From: Eutreptiella sp. 'Long Island Sound 2002'
Lineage: Eukaryota > Euglenozoa > Euglenophyceae > Eutreptiales > Eutreptiaceae
Direction of reading: 5' to 3'
NCBI GenBank assembly: GCA_964036045.1
Contig: OZ038402.1
Location: 10,595,513 to 10,659,512, forward strand
DNA: 64,000 nt
Of this stretch, positions 22,231 through 33,687 are shown piece by piece; the first letter of the stretch is position 1; each line of letters begins with the position of its first letter. The notes under the pieces are model-generated. The model was given only the letters and a program-made list of their open reading frames with translations, was not told the DNA's origin and did not search any database. The translations under genes and the position numbers were made by a program.

Positions 22231-22703
22231 TACTCATCTTAGTCTGAACCCCCCCCCCCCCCAAAAGAAAGAAACCTGTTCCCCCTTGCCGACGCCCAGG
22301 GGGCTCTGGGGCTTTGCACATGCATCAAAGTGAGCTTGTACCCCCCCTCGCGAGAACACCGCCCTTGTCAGAACAACAGCATGTGTTGTTGCCGCAACTT
22401 TGGGAACCATCTCCGACTTTGCCCTTTATAAATACCCTCCTCTTTACCAGACCAACACTGGGTGTTATTTCCGTCAATTTTGGGATTTGTGTTTTTCTCG
22501 CGAGGGGGCGTGGCTCCTTTACACACAACATCCGGGATGATGAGGCAGTCCCTTGCCACTGCCAAGGGCACCTTGGCGTATTCAACCCACCAGACTGCTT
22601 TACTGAATGGTATTGCTGGCTGCTGTTCAGCACATGTGGGTTGTCTGCAGGGTATTTGGTACCTTCCCGGGGGGGGGGGGGTCACTCTGATTACCCCCGA
22701 CAC

Positions 22704-22768
22704 CCACCCTTGCGCAACGACCACCTTGCGCAACGACCACCCCCTGGTCAAACGGTGCTTTCTTGGCG
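22704..22768 (+). repeat. Short hairpin repeat, copy d
   Basis: CTTGCGCAACGACCACCTTG, then CGCAAC + GACCA-CCCCC-TGGTC + AAACGGTGCTTTCTTGGCGC. The stem here is GACCA/TGGTC, against AACCAG/CTGGTT in copy a, so the outermost pair has changed from A-T to G-C with pairing kept. Confidence 0.55.
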
Positions 22769-23308
22769 CTACTATTGAACCCACAGCCTTGAGGGAACGT
22801 TAGCGCACCGGGCAAAGGTTCAATGGTCACTGTCCCACCTCCAACCATTTGGGAGCATGTGTCTGTATGGGATTGTCTGACCTAGCCTAGCATGCCGGGC
22901 AAAAGTTCCCTCCTTGTCCAACGACCAGCCCCGGGTCCAACAGCAAAACATGACTGATCGTTGCACAGTGTGGGGGGGGGAATAACCACCACAATTGGTC
23001 AGGGGGCGAACCTCCAAGGTAGACGTACCCCCCCCCCCCCTGTACAACCTACGGTCTTGTCCCAGCTACAGCGACCATACCAATTTGGGACCTGATTTGA
23101 TTCGGTACCAAATGCCGTTCAGCCGCATAAGACATGAGTTTGGTGACAAATTTGCCAGCTACATAGAGTCATGGACACATTTGTTTTGAGTGTTTGCCCA
23201 CTTGAACCCACATAGTTCTGATTTGGGGATATTTGTGCATTACATTCCCCTTTCTTGCACCAGCTCACCATGCAAGCTTCTCTTTTTGAACCTGGGCGTC
23301 TACGGCCT

Positions 23309-23383
23309 TGTCCAAGCTACAGTAGCCGTATGGACCGCATTAATTTGGGACTTTTGCCTAGCTTATACAAGGGGGGGGGGGGT
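23309..23383 (+). repeat. Small inverted-repeat element followed by a G-run, copy 1
   Basis: CTTGTCCAAGCTAC opens the element, and TAGCTTATACAAG closes it about 60 bases later, followed at once by 12 G's. The arms are inverted repeats with about two mismatches. Copy 2 lies at 33,046-33,128 and a partial relative, next to a C-run, at 23,028-23,100. Confidence 0.6.
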
Positions 23384-23997
23384 TACAAGGGTGGCTCTTG
23401 TGGCCGAGATGGACAGTCGCAATGCTCTGATGTATGCTGATGCATCGCACACCAGCGGACAGGTTTCGTGTACGGCTTCGGGCGAGTTTGCAGTCCCAGA
23501 AAATGCGATTCCAAGGTCGTTCGTGGCCACCAGGGCGTTTTTTAGTGCATAATTTTGCCCCTCGTTTTTACCCTGTCAAAAAGCCGTCCGCCTTCAACTG
23601 CCATCAGTCACCTACCACCCCCGTCGGTTCCCCTCCAAGCGTCGTTGGGTACCCTCCAACCGCCGTGTGTTGCCGCTTCAAGTGCCCTCCAATTGTGTGC
23701 CCAAATACTGAGCTGGCCACTGACGGTCCCAGTTTTTTCCCAAGTCGAATAACGTCCTGCTGGCCACTGAAGACATTTCTGAGGTCCAAAATATTCCGGG
23801 AGCAAATTTTGGGGGGAGAATATTGGGCAAAGCAGATGTGGCATCAGCACCTACAGAGGGAGCCCCGGACCCTGTGTGCACCGTGCCGCTTGACCCCCGC
23901 CATCACCACCTTTCATCCCGCCTCCGTTGGTCAACAACACCGACAATTTAAAAGGTGCCGTGATGAGCACCCAAAAGAAAGCATATACATCAATCCT

Positions 23998-24100
23998 ATG
24001 TCCGCTACCACACCGCCTTGCGGGAGAATCGTAGCATTGGACAGCTCTGATCCTTGATCCAAGAGATTTCTCGAGTGCCTTCTGGTGAGCGGACTTCGCG
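23998..24100. repeat. Dispersed repeat with GCTAC/GTAGC fold, copy 2
   Basis: Homologue of 22,120-22,230: TCCGCTACCACACCGCCTTG, then CGGGAGAATCGTAGCATTGG, then ACAGCTCTGATCCTTGAT. The outer GCTAC/GTAGC arms are kept and the inner stem differs. Confidence 0.55.
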
Positions 24101-25226
24101 AGCTTGCCATGGCCTGAGCCCCTCCCCTCCCCCCCCAAAAAGGCATATATATCAAATACAGGTCGGTGTTGGGGTGGGCGTGGGAGGGGCTAATTGCCTG
24201 GTTGGGAGTGATGCCAACTCACCCGCACGGCGCACGCACCTCCCACATCGTGCAACATACAGGCGTCCTGTTGCATGCCGCATCTGCACACCAAACTCGC
24301 TTTTGCAGGGTCAAAGAGGTACGGGGGGGTGGGGGCAGGGGGCGTGCTGCCGTTGCCGCCACGGCCATAAATCGGGTGGCCTTCACTGGAACTTACTTCG
24401 AGGGGATGGGGCTGGAACGGGCGATTTTGGCATGCGCGAAAATCGGCACGACGCAATCTGCACTGTCCAAGTTTGTTTTTTTCGCATCACAGCCCAAGAA
24501 CTGGCCCCAAATCTTTTCAGGGTCAATTTTCAGTTATGGCCATGAGATTGGGGGGTTTGGGGTTGCGGTTGAGGTCTGAGGTCTGAGCTCGCAGTCATTT
24601 CACCCGTTGTCAAAGGAAAAGCTGTGGCATTGCGCTCCTGTGGGCCATCCCACAGTGGCTTTGGAGGGGTGGCAGCGAAGGGGGCATCTCATGTTGTGAG
24701 TCTGCTGTGCTGTGCTGTGCTGTGCTGCATCCACCTCCGCTCACCATATATGAGGATGTAGGGGAAAGAAATGGCGCGTTGATTACGGGCTTCGCAGTTG
24801 TGCCACATTCCTTCCCACCTGACCCCAAGTAGTGGTCAACAGGTAATGGTTCCAGGATGAGACTACTGGTGGTGTTGTGTCTTCAAGCCGGCCTTTCTAG
24901 GCTGCGCTCCAGCCCCCCCCCCCCCCCCGCACCACACACATGGCGCCGCCATTAGCCTTTCCACGTGGTCTTGCCCAATCCCTGAAATGTGATCTTGCTG
25001 GATCTGCCAGTCGTTCCAGTGTGTGCCAGTTCTTGTGTTGCCCTCTGCCGGTCTGCGACTCAACCGGAAGAGGGTCATGATGGCGGTCTGTTGCCTGGCG
25101 TATTGGCGGGACCTGTCTCACCTGCACTCAATCACCCGTTTGCACTCTCACCCGTTTGCGGTGTTGCTGCAGTTTTACAACATTTGGAAAGTGTTGATGG
25201 CCCCTGCCATGATACCCTTGGAGCTG

Positions 25227-25300
25227 CCCAAAACTAAAGTTATGCAAATAAGTTTAGTTTTGCCCAAAACTAAACTTATGCAACTGATTTTAGTTTTGCC
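25227..25300. repeat. Two tandem small palindromes (AAAACTAAA...TTTAGTTTT)
   Basis: CCAAAACTAAA, a 15-base spacer and TTTAGTTTTG form one stem-loop. The unit is followed directly by a second copy with the same arms and a spacer around TTATGCAA. A (GT)n run begins about 50 bases downstream. Confidence 0.75.
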
Positions 25301-25345
25301 ACAGCAGGGACCGGTCGAGGTGGGGTATCAGACAGAACAGACTGG

Positions 25346-25348
<3 letters not shown>

Positions 25349-25388
<40 letters not shown>
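25349..25388. repeat. (GT)n microsatellite
   Basis: An uninterrupted GT dinucleotide run of about 20 units. Confidence 0.95.
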
Positions 25389-27680
25389 CACAAAGGCTGG
25401 ACGAGTATGCCGGTTGGTACTTTTGGTTCGGGTGGGTGGGGCAGGGAACCGAAGGGGCCACGAACCCCGCGTGGACTCAGATTGGATGAAGTTGAGCTGT
25501 CAGTGGGCCGACTGTGCCTGGATGCACGGCGGGCACCAAGGGGGCATGTCGCTCGCCGTGCGTGCGCTGTGCGTGCATTGGGCATATTTCCATGCTTCGC
25601 CATAGCAGAGCCCCATACTTTGTGGTACTGGCGCCATCATTGTTCTTTCACAGTCGGTATTCTGGAGGTCCGTCCAACCTGGGAATATGGCATAGCATAA
25701 TTTTCACTTTTTTTTTTTCCCTTTTCCAATCCCCTGTTGCCATTTTCATCTGTTTTCGAGTGGCGTTCGCTGTCTGTTTGCCTAATTTCATGTGTTTCAC
25801 GAATTGTGTTGGTTCTCCGTGGGCATGGCCCAAAACAGCATGAAACATGGCTCATTGTGGACTCCATGGACATGGCTTCCATTGCGTTGTAAGCACTTGT
25901 CTCGGTACAAGTTGGTATTCTTGCTTTGCAATTAGGAAACCCTCTTTGGGGGCATTTACTTCATTTTTGCCCATATGACCCCCCTTACACCACATATGAC
26001 CTTGAGGTCTCTCTCCATGTGAGAGCCCCCATTTTGGGGGGAGGGGCGGCAGGGGGGCAGAGGATGCTAGGTCCAATGTGGGGTTCTTGACCATGCTTGG
26101 GGGTGCACTGGTTTATGGATGCACAAGAATCATACACAAAATGGATTTTCTGACATTTCTCTGATTTTACCCTGGAAAGTGCGTGTGCGCCTGCTGTGCA
26201 GAAACCCCCCCCCCCCGGAACCCCCATTAGCCCCGCTGCTGCTGTGACAGGGGTGGGACCGTTGATGGCTACGTCATGTTCGAAAAGAGGCAAAAGAACT
26301 AACCCATGATTTGCTTTCAGCGTTTGTTGTTATTTTGCGGCCGTCTTCGCCTGTGTTCACGACATGCACACCAACTCACTCACTCACCCACCCACCCTCC
26401 CTCCCCTCTGTGTTAGACATCAGTGGTGGTGCAGAACACCCTCAGAACTTCAGTACCCTGGGAACGGTTGCATGTGAAGCCTCTGCAGGGCCCAACCAGG
26501 GAGTGGACACCAAGGGGGCAGCGACAATGAAAATGTGATCAGTGGAACCAATCTACTCTGACACTGAGCTCAGTATATCAGGTTCGTTTACAAAAGGTTT
26601 CAACTGTAACCGGCACTTTTTCGTCCCTATTCCAAGTGACCTCAAGCAGCACATTACACAAAAGACACAGCACTGTAGAGCGGTTGGGCTACACGGTGGA
26701 CAACCACATCCTGGTGCTATTGGAACAATGTACTGTGCCACTTTTATGCAGAGAGCAATGGTCAGCCTCAACAGGCAAAGCCAGCCATGACTCTATCTGC
26801 GCAGCTGCAATTCGTTTCCCCCCTTGTTGGTTGAGGTGATGTGTTGGACAACGCTAATGCACAACACAGACCAAGTGCTGTGCCTGCGCATATCTTGGGG
26901 GTGCACAGCGCGCTGTGTGCGCGCTGTGCGGAAGTCGGCTGTTTTCCACCACCGGTAGCCATGGGTCCCACGTTCCTGAATTCTGCACCCTACAGCCCCT
27001 GCTGGTGCACCAGGAAAATTTTTTTTTCGTCTGATGCTTGCCACGGGTCCCAGGGTCCTGAATTCTGCACCCCATGCTGTTTTGCATTGATCATGCATGC
27101 TTCTGTAGGTGGGTGGTTTTCAGGCGTGTTCTCGCGATAAACAACGTAATAATTGGCGTTGGGCGTGCGTTGGGCGAAAACACCCCCCTTGTTTGTCTAA
27201 AGGGGTTAAGTCTGGTGTATTCACCCCGTGACTGTTCACTTTATGCAATGTTTGGGGTTTGTGAAAATGTGCACCCTATGTGCAGCATCTATGGGGGCCT
27301 CACGCAGCATTGGGTATTTTGTTACCAAGTGGGCAGGGGAGACATAATGTGGCAACCCGATGGGGGCCACTCAAGCAACACAGTAAGGCACTAGTGGAGT
27401 TTCATGGAACCCTCCTCTTTTTGTTACAGGAAGGGACATCCCCACAACGACATATTAAGTGGCGGCAGTACCGCCCCAGCGCAATCCCTGATATGTCTTC
27501 CGATCCTAAGCAACAGAGACGGGAAGAGCGCAAGGCTGCAGTAGCCGAACAAGTAAAGGCTCTAGTCCACACCTACCTCTGGGAGGAGTGGCAAACCTTT
27601 TTTTTTTTCCCGATGGGTCAACCAAAAGCTATGATAAATGTGGATATGTGGGGGGATATGGATGCTGTTTTCCGGGTCAC

Positions 27681-28040
27681 TAGGAATCTGCGGCCCCCCT
27701 TGATGAAGATGGACGGCAGACTAACAACAGGGCGGAACTCAAGGCAGCCATCGCGGCCGTCTTGAAGGTTACACAGCGGACAAAGATTTTTGGAGATTCT
27801 AAATATGGCGTTAAAGGAGAAGCTTACAAATGGCGGCGCAACGGTTGGTGTGCCCCCAAAGGCCCCGTACCAAATTCAATGTTGTGGGAAGCATTGCTTC
27901 AGGTAATCGACTCTACCCCCCATCTCATCAAGTGGGCGTGGTCTCTGTCCCACTAGCGTATTCGAGTTAACGAGCAGGCAGACAAACTGGCACAACGGGT
28001 TCGCTGTATGCACCCCTTCTATCTCATTGCAAGGTCACCC
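27681..28040 (+). pseudogene. RNase H domain remnant of a retroelement
   Basis: In one frame the sequence reads DEDGRQTNNRAELKAAIAAV, then KIFGDSKYGVKGEAYKWRRN, GWCAPKGPVPNSMLWEALLQ, a SLSH segment, a TAG at 27,954-27,956 and RIRVNEQADKLAQRVR. This is the RNase H1 fold: E of NNRAEL, D of DSKY and D of NEQAD are the metal-binding positions, and W-NGW-GPVPN-LWE is typical. The first catalytic Asp is not visible. The fragment probably comes from a LINE or similar element. The in-frame TAG and lack of a surrounding ORF suggest decay. Confidence 0.75.
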
Positions 28041-29140
28041 CCCCCTCCCCCTCCCTAGCAGCTACAGGCCCACACCCCAGCCTAGTCGTGCCTCGCAAGC
28101 TGGCAACCTCATACATTCTCCTTGTGGATGAGGAAGATGTGTCTTGCCTCAAGCACCGCTCTTCACAACCCCATCGACTGTTACACTGTCCCCGAGTACA
28201 CAGTCAGATAGCTGTTCACAGCTTGCAACAAACCCACCAGTTACACATACACCTAGCCATGCCGTCACGCTGTCGCCGATGGCAGCGTGGAAGTTATTAG
28301 GTTTAGAACCAATATCAAACACATACAAGCCTTCGCCGCAAGATTTGAGAGCAAGCGAGCTACCTAACCCGGCTGTGGGCGAGCCCCCGGTGGATCGGGT
28401 ACTCTTTGATGATGAATGTTATTACAGCACAGACGTCAGTGATAGGCAGGTGAGGCCCATCCACAAATAGACGAAGGGCAGGCATAGCAGGTAGGTACAC
28501 ATGATAGGGAGCCACAGTCCAACATTCGACATTGTTGTACATACGGAACAAACCAAGGGCTTGGGTTGGCCGAATGAGTGCCAGCATTGCACGCCAAACC
28601 CCTTTGATGTACCGAGGACAACTTGAACATTGGATGCACTTGAGAACTGTGTGTGGCGTTGATCCCATCTTGAGGGGCTAGAGTAGCCGGAAAAACCTCA
28701 TGATTCAGCCAAATGGGGAGTCCAGTTGGGGAGGCCAACAGGGGGAGGCCAAGTGGGAGTCCAAGTGGGGAGTCCAAATGGGGAGTCCAATTGGGGAGTC
28801 TCCCAAGTAGGGAATGCAATTGGGGACCCTATTGCCAATTGCATGCAAATCACTTCATTATGTCTATCCCCCGAAGGGGTGCACGTCTCGCGCAGTGTGA
28901 GCGTCTATTGCTTTAACTCTCCCGCATTGCTCTCCACTTCCCCCACCTCACTTTACCAATTTGTCACCGCATTTTTCATTTCCTCACGGAAGGTGTCCTT
29001 GAAAATGGTTTTCTGGTGGTTTGAAGAACCTTTGCAATGCATTGATTTGTTGCAAGCCATAGATATTGGGATGCAAACCTATCAGTAATATAGATGTGAG
29101 AGCAGCAGATGAACAAGAACCACAACAATTAGGTGCATAC
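28041..29140. other. No supported gene; degenerate GGGGAGTCCAA repeat
   Basis: At 28,707-28,830 GTGGGGAGTCCAA-like units repeat about seven times at 12-18 bp spacing. The rest holds short frames with no recognisable domain. Confidence 0.5.
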
Positions 29141-29142
29141 AC

Positions 29143-29680
29143 GGGCACCTTCATGCTTGTGCTTTGGATTTGGGGACTACGAAGGCACTTGGACTTAGTC
29201 TTGTAATGTGGGCTTCGTTGAGAGCTACTTTTGTGGGTATTTTGAAAGGGGCAGTTTGGAGGCTGTTTTGGAAGAGTATGTTCCATAAGTAGCGCGTAGT
29301 GTAGGCACCGTGCAAGGACTCCCCCACCAGACAGACAGGGCTGCCAACAAGGCTGCCAACAGTGAGTTAACTCATGTTGGAAAGCGTAAGCGTGTTTCAT
29401 CATCGGACGCAGGAACACTGACACCTTGAGTACAACATTCCCCAACTGGCGAGAGTGGGCAGTCTTGGCAGAGACCGCTTGTTCAATTCAATGGCCGATT
29501 GTTTACAGGTGTTTGAGTCACGATAAAGAGAAGGGGCTGCGGTGTGTTGTACATATTCAATTTCAGCACATGCTAGATGCCAACAACCATCAGCAATATT
29601 GCAACACAATTCGAGAAATTTATGGTGTGGAGAACCTTCATGGTCATGAGGATTCGGCATACCATTGTACAACAATACAT
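29143..29680 (+). repeat. 5' part of a decayed DNA transposon, shared with 34.4-36.7 kb
   Basis: 29,143-29,508 matches 34,378-34,740, and 29,556-29,680 matches 36,545-36,662, in the same order and orientation at roughly 85-90% identity by eye. In this copy the two blocks are adjacent. It leads directly into the transposase frames at 29.7-30.8 kb, so it is probably the 5' portion of that element. Confidence 0.65.
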
Positions 29681-29689
29681 CATCAATCG

Positions 29690-30797
29690 CAAAAGTTTGA
29701 GAGCTTTCAGCCCCGCTGTTGTTTCATCAGCACCGGCTCCTGTGGCATCACCAACAGGCACTTCTGAACCCTCTACTTCCCATGTTGATAAATGCAAGTG
29801 GCTCGCACAATTCTGACCAGTCGGTGCCCAATATGAAAACTCTTTGCATTAAGAAGGATGGGACGCATTTGAAAGTTCACACTCATGCGACCAGAGAGCA
29901 TACAACATTGTGGAATGGAGGTTGATCACAGAGGCATTTTGTTGGGTGCATTGGAGGGGGTGTAATATGTTTGTGCCAGCAATTTCTTCTCTTGCACAGG
30001 GCCATGGTCTGGGGAAAGGATAGGGGAGCGGTGAGAAGTCTTCTAGAAGGCATGCAAAATCCTGTGGAGCGTTTCAAACCTCGGCCGGGACAGCACATGT
30101 CTTGTGTCCGGGCATACCCGCGCAGAGTGGGCCGCGTTCCGCCTTTTTGCAGTTTGCTGTTCAATTGGAACATGAGACGGATGAAGATAACGACCCATGT
30201 ATCAAGTCGGACTGGGTGGTAAAGTTAAAGCCGGTCTTGATTTGGAAGGGCGAAACGGAAGGGTGAATTAAAAGGGAGGTCTCCGGGTTGAACCGGAAGA
30301 TGTGGCGCATGGTGCAAACGGTCACCAAGAAGGGAAAGACCAATGAGGCATCCATGCTACATATTGTTAAGGAAACTTTGCGGCATGCCATTCTTTTGGA
30401 AGAGGGTGAGCAGTGTGTTTTTACGGTTGATGGGGCCCCTGCCCATGTGCATGCATGTGTTGCCCTTGCCTTCAAGAATGCCAAGTTGTGGCTTTACATC
30501 ACGGCCCCAAATTGTATTCCGTACATTCAAGCATGTGACAAAAAAAATGATCAATGGGGCATTCAAATCCTCTTTGGAGGAGAACTATGCCGAGTGGATG
30601 GAAGATCAATTGATGTGGAGAAAAAGGAAACAAGGGCCCATCCCCGTCCCTTCCCGCGAGGAAACCGCTACGTGGGTTCTGGGGGCATTCGATGCCATCA
30701 CATAGGATGATATTAGGGCTGCGTGCCGTGCGGCTTACTTCCTTAAGGGGATGAAGTTGTCGGAGCTTGAGGATTTGAAGTATTTTGCCAATTCTGA
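29690..30797 (+). pseudogene. Pogo/jerky-like DDE transposase, 5' and core part (decayed)
   Basis: The coherent sequence moves between frames. One piece is SDWVVKLKPVLIWKGETEG, a TGA at 30,264, then IKREVSGLN. In the next, after NEASMLHIVKETL, ECVFTVDGAPAHVHACV-like sequence carries the D-G/N-x-P-A-H motif of the DDE_1 (pogo, jerky, Tigger) superfamily, followed by AKLWLYITAPNCIPYIQACD, the usual 'PpnsT...QPlD' region. The A8 run at 30,540-30,547 marks a frameshift to MINGAFKSSLEENYAEWMED. A TAG at 30,703 interrupts AFDAIT/DDIRAACRAAYFLK. The coding sequence then reaches KYFANSE, where a LINE-like element was inserted; it resumes at 32,498. Several stops and shifts make it inactive. Confidence 0.72.
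30778..30797. repeat. Target-site duplication, left copy
   Basis: AAGTATTTTGCCAATTCTGA, 20 bases, is repeated exactly at 32,498-32,517. The repeat brackets the 1.7-kb insertion within the transposase frame. Confidence 0.9.
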
Positions 30798-32497
30798 AAG
30801 CAACCACCTACAACGACTACAAGGACATACAAGGGAACAACCACTCCGACGTCCTAGCAAATATGGGTGACAACCTACCCATGGATTCCCAACAACCACA
30901 ACCAAACGATATTGTCCTTGTTGGACAGATCATGCCCACGCCTGCACAGGCATGGATCATGCAAGTGCGTAGACAAAAACACACCGCAAACGTACACTGG
31001 GTGAGCTGGCTCCCCATGAAACACTACCGGCGAAACGCATGGACCCCCTGGCTCTTTGGGGCCAGGTAAGATGGTGGGGAATTGGCGCTCCTTGGGAGTG
31101 ATTACCTGTCTTGTGTGCCCTTTGCGGGCAACATCACGGGGCGTCAGTACAGTCAAGACTAGCATACTGCCCTGCCTGGGGTGAGGTCTGGGACTTGTGG
31201 TGCAGGCCCTGGACCGACTGGACCCCGTACGCCTGCCAATGGCGGACCACTACCACCAGCCATGAACTCTGCTTATGCGCCAGGTTACTGATCCCTATGT
31301 CTCTCATCGATACCATACCCCAAATGGAAAGACACAAACTACGGGCAGAGGTTGGCCTCTTCCAGTTTCGAATGATCCACGCCGTTCAGACCTTGAGACA
31401 GAAACTAGCCGACCCCACACCACAGCAACCACTGTCGCCCCATGGCTGACCAAGTTTATCGCACAGCCACTACCACCACGGGAAATTGCACGGAACCTAC
31501 GCGATCAAGTCGGGGCGCCACTGCGGTACTCCGACCGGAACCGAAAGCGTAAGACAGAGACTACGACATCTGTGCCTTTGGACGCCGAAATGTGGCTCCA
31601 AGCAGCAGACACTGCAAACGATGGGGAGGCAGTGACCTGGTTTACCAACATACATCGATCACAAAAACAGACACACGAAGAGTGCGCGTCAAAACGAAGA
31701 CGCCTGGACAACCTAACCCTACAATGGGAGCACTATCTCTCGTTCTATGACAAACTGGCTTTACAGCACGCACACCGTGCGTGTGAGACCTACCGGTTTG
31801 CCCAAGCCACAGAGACCGCACTGCAACACTCACAGGAGCTACGCGCCGTGTACACCAAAACACCGACAACCAAGAAGGATTACCACCTGCTGGTAACAAA
31901 CCTGCTTAAGGAACACATAGAGACGTAGCGACTTCAAAACACATACACAACAATGTGTATGGAGCGCCGACAATGGTACGACCATGCGAAACACGACACC
32001 ACGTGTGAGTATGCGGACATGAAAATGTGACTCCTCCCATACGAGAGGTTCGCGCGATTGCGCACAGACACTGTTGTGCTTCTCACATGCCACACACAAC
32101 AAGCCCTATACGCATTGCTTCAACAGGAACACATCATACAATTGGCCCAGGAAACCGCAAAAAGTTACTGACTGAAGGCAGCCCTATACTGGGACGCCTC
32201 CAGACAAGCACGACAGACTATATACTTCATACGGAAACGACCACGAGAGCAGTGGGACCCCACCTTGTGGGAAGTCCCGTTGCAGACACTACCAAAACGA
32301 CAAAAAGCGCACTGGGATCCAAACGAGTGGGAAATCCTCCTAACATGACCACACCCACATCAACGGGAAACCATGGGGGCCCAGCCAAGAGCTGAAGCCC
32401 ATATGCTCACCTTGGCACTGCCAAAATTTGTACTCATTCGCTGAACTTTGCCCTTGCGGCACCTAGCACATTCAGAACTGGCCTTTTTGATAAAAAA
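30798..32497 (+). mobile_element. 5'-truncated LINE-like retroposon inserted in the transposase
   Basis: The insertion is bounded by perfect 20-bp direct repeats, and its right end is GAT followed by six A's, as expected for target-primed reverse transcription. Its left end starts inside an RNase H domain: YKDIQGNNHSDVLANMGDN resembles the C-terminal NExAD segment. A CALCGQHHGASVQSRLAYC zinc-like motif follows (about 31,111-31,180), then MERHKLRAEVGLFQFRMIHA. A plus frame from 31,275 continues protein-like past its TAG at 31,926 and past TGAs at 32,028 and 32,169 to about 32,345, rich in Gln, Trp and Arg. The element is a dead 3' fragment, older than its stops but younger than the transposon it split. 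Confidence 0.8.
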
Positions 32498-32517
32498 AAG
32501 TATTTTGCCAATTCTGA
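32498..32517. repeat. Target-site duplication, right copy
   Basis: An exact second copy of the 20 bases at 30,778-30,797, directly after the A-rich end of the inserted element. Confidence 0.9.
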
Positions 32518-32868
32518 TTCTGATTCAAGGTCTGATTCTGATTCTGATTCCTGGACAGACACCGAGACGATGGTCCCATTTGTGAGTCTTCCTCAAATGA
32601 TGATTCCGGTGACTCTGATGATGAGCCCACTGAAATTGTTTGGGCTAAGGCTGCCCGAGGTGTGTGGGGAATGGCCCATGTCTTTGATGGGAAGTTGTAT
32701 TTTACAAGGGACCACATGCAAGGCAATTTCATTTCCAAGAATTTGAAGTTGCCCGAGCCCAAACCAGCCCCTAAGCCTCAGCCAAAGGCATCTTCAAGTG
32801 GTGAGCATGTGCAATTGTTCCGCATGGTGTATGATCGCAAGAAGGGGTTCCAAGCTGAACATTTGTAG
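32518..32868 (+). pseudogene. Transposase C-terminal part, after the LINE-like insertion
   Basis: It continues the KYFANS frame as a Ser/Asp-rich acidic tail (SDSDSRSDSDSDSWTDTE), shifts frame near 32,590, and goes on as DDEPTEIVWAKAARGVWGMA, then HVFDGKLYFTRDHMQGNFIS, ending at TAG 32,866-32,868. Acidic C-terminal tails are known in pogo/jerky-family proteins. Removing 30,798-32,517 restores continuity with the upstream part at the KYFANS motif. Confidence 0.65.
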
Positions 32869-33045
32869 GCTTGGCATTCTTCATTGCTTGTGCCCACATG
32901 GGTGTGAACCTGAAAATTTCATGTTCCCAAGGCTTTCTTGTGTTTGCATACACTTGGGAATGTGGGTGGAGGTCAAGGTGCACTCATACCATGCGCGCGC
33001 GCACATGTGTGTCGGTAGTTGTATATGTTGCGCGCAAGCTACGCG

Positions 33046-33128
33046 CTTGTCCAAGCTACAGTGGGCGTAGGGACCGTAATAATTCCGTACATTGGCGTAG
33101 CTTATACAAGCGGGGGGGGGGGGGGGGG
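33046..33128 (+). repeat. Small inverted-repeat element followed by a G-run, copy 2
   Basis: CTTGTCCAAGCTACAGTGGG opens it, TAGCTTATACAAGC closes it, and a run of about 17 G's follows. The arms match 23,309-23,383 closely, and the interior (GGACCG-ATTAATT-like) is partly conserved. Confidence 0.6.
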
Positions 33129-33687
33129 CAATGGGCTACACGGTGTCTCTCGGCAGGTGCACAATGGGCCGAGTGCAATGGTTAGCAAACTGCGGAGGTT
33201 GCATTGATGGCTGAAGGGCAAGGGAGCAAGGTACTCTTCGTGAACGGAGGTAAAGCGGTTGTTTGAATGGAGGATTCGAATTGGTGCGAGTTTGCGTGAG
33301 TTTTGACGTTTTTTCAGGAAAACACCACATTTTTGGTTCCTTTTGAGGTAGTGAAGGGGTAAAATTCATGCCCCAATTTCATTACGCATCATTCAGCGAA
33401 AGTGCCGCCCCAAAAGCATCCACCACGGCCAAACAGAGCCCAAAACGGAACATGGCAAAACCTGGGAAGCATGTTGGCTACATGTAGACATGAATTCGTG
33501 CGAATTGGTACAAAAGTTGTATGAAGTTAGTATGAGTTTTGCACAAACTTTGCACGAATTTCCTACGAATTCATGTGAATTTCACTCTTGGCCACCCCCA
33601 CCTTTGCTGTAACACCCGGACTATGCGCCCCAAGCACCCCTGCATGCACCCTAGCCACATGCAACACCGGTCCTTGTTCTTGTTCTA
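33129..33687. other. No supported gene
   Basis: I see no domain or repeat of note. A cluster of short GAATT/CGAATT direct repeats lies around 33,480-33,590 (ATGAATTCGTGCGAATTGGT and relatives). Confidence 0.45.

Larger units (their letters stand above)
19640..27650. other. Gene-free accessory DNA dominated by short hairpin repeats and G/C runs
   Basis: I find no supportable protein gene in this 8 kb. It holds many G or C runs of 9-17 nt (for example about 20,140, 20,862, 22,246, 22,670, 23,028, 23,371, 24,911 and 26,205), the dispersed hairpin repeats listed separately, a (GT)n run at 25,349-25,388, a CTGTG run near 24,708 and a tRNA-like sequence near 21,290. The longer frames cross these repeats and have no family signature. 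Confidence 0.55.
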
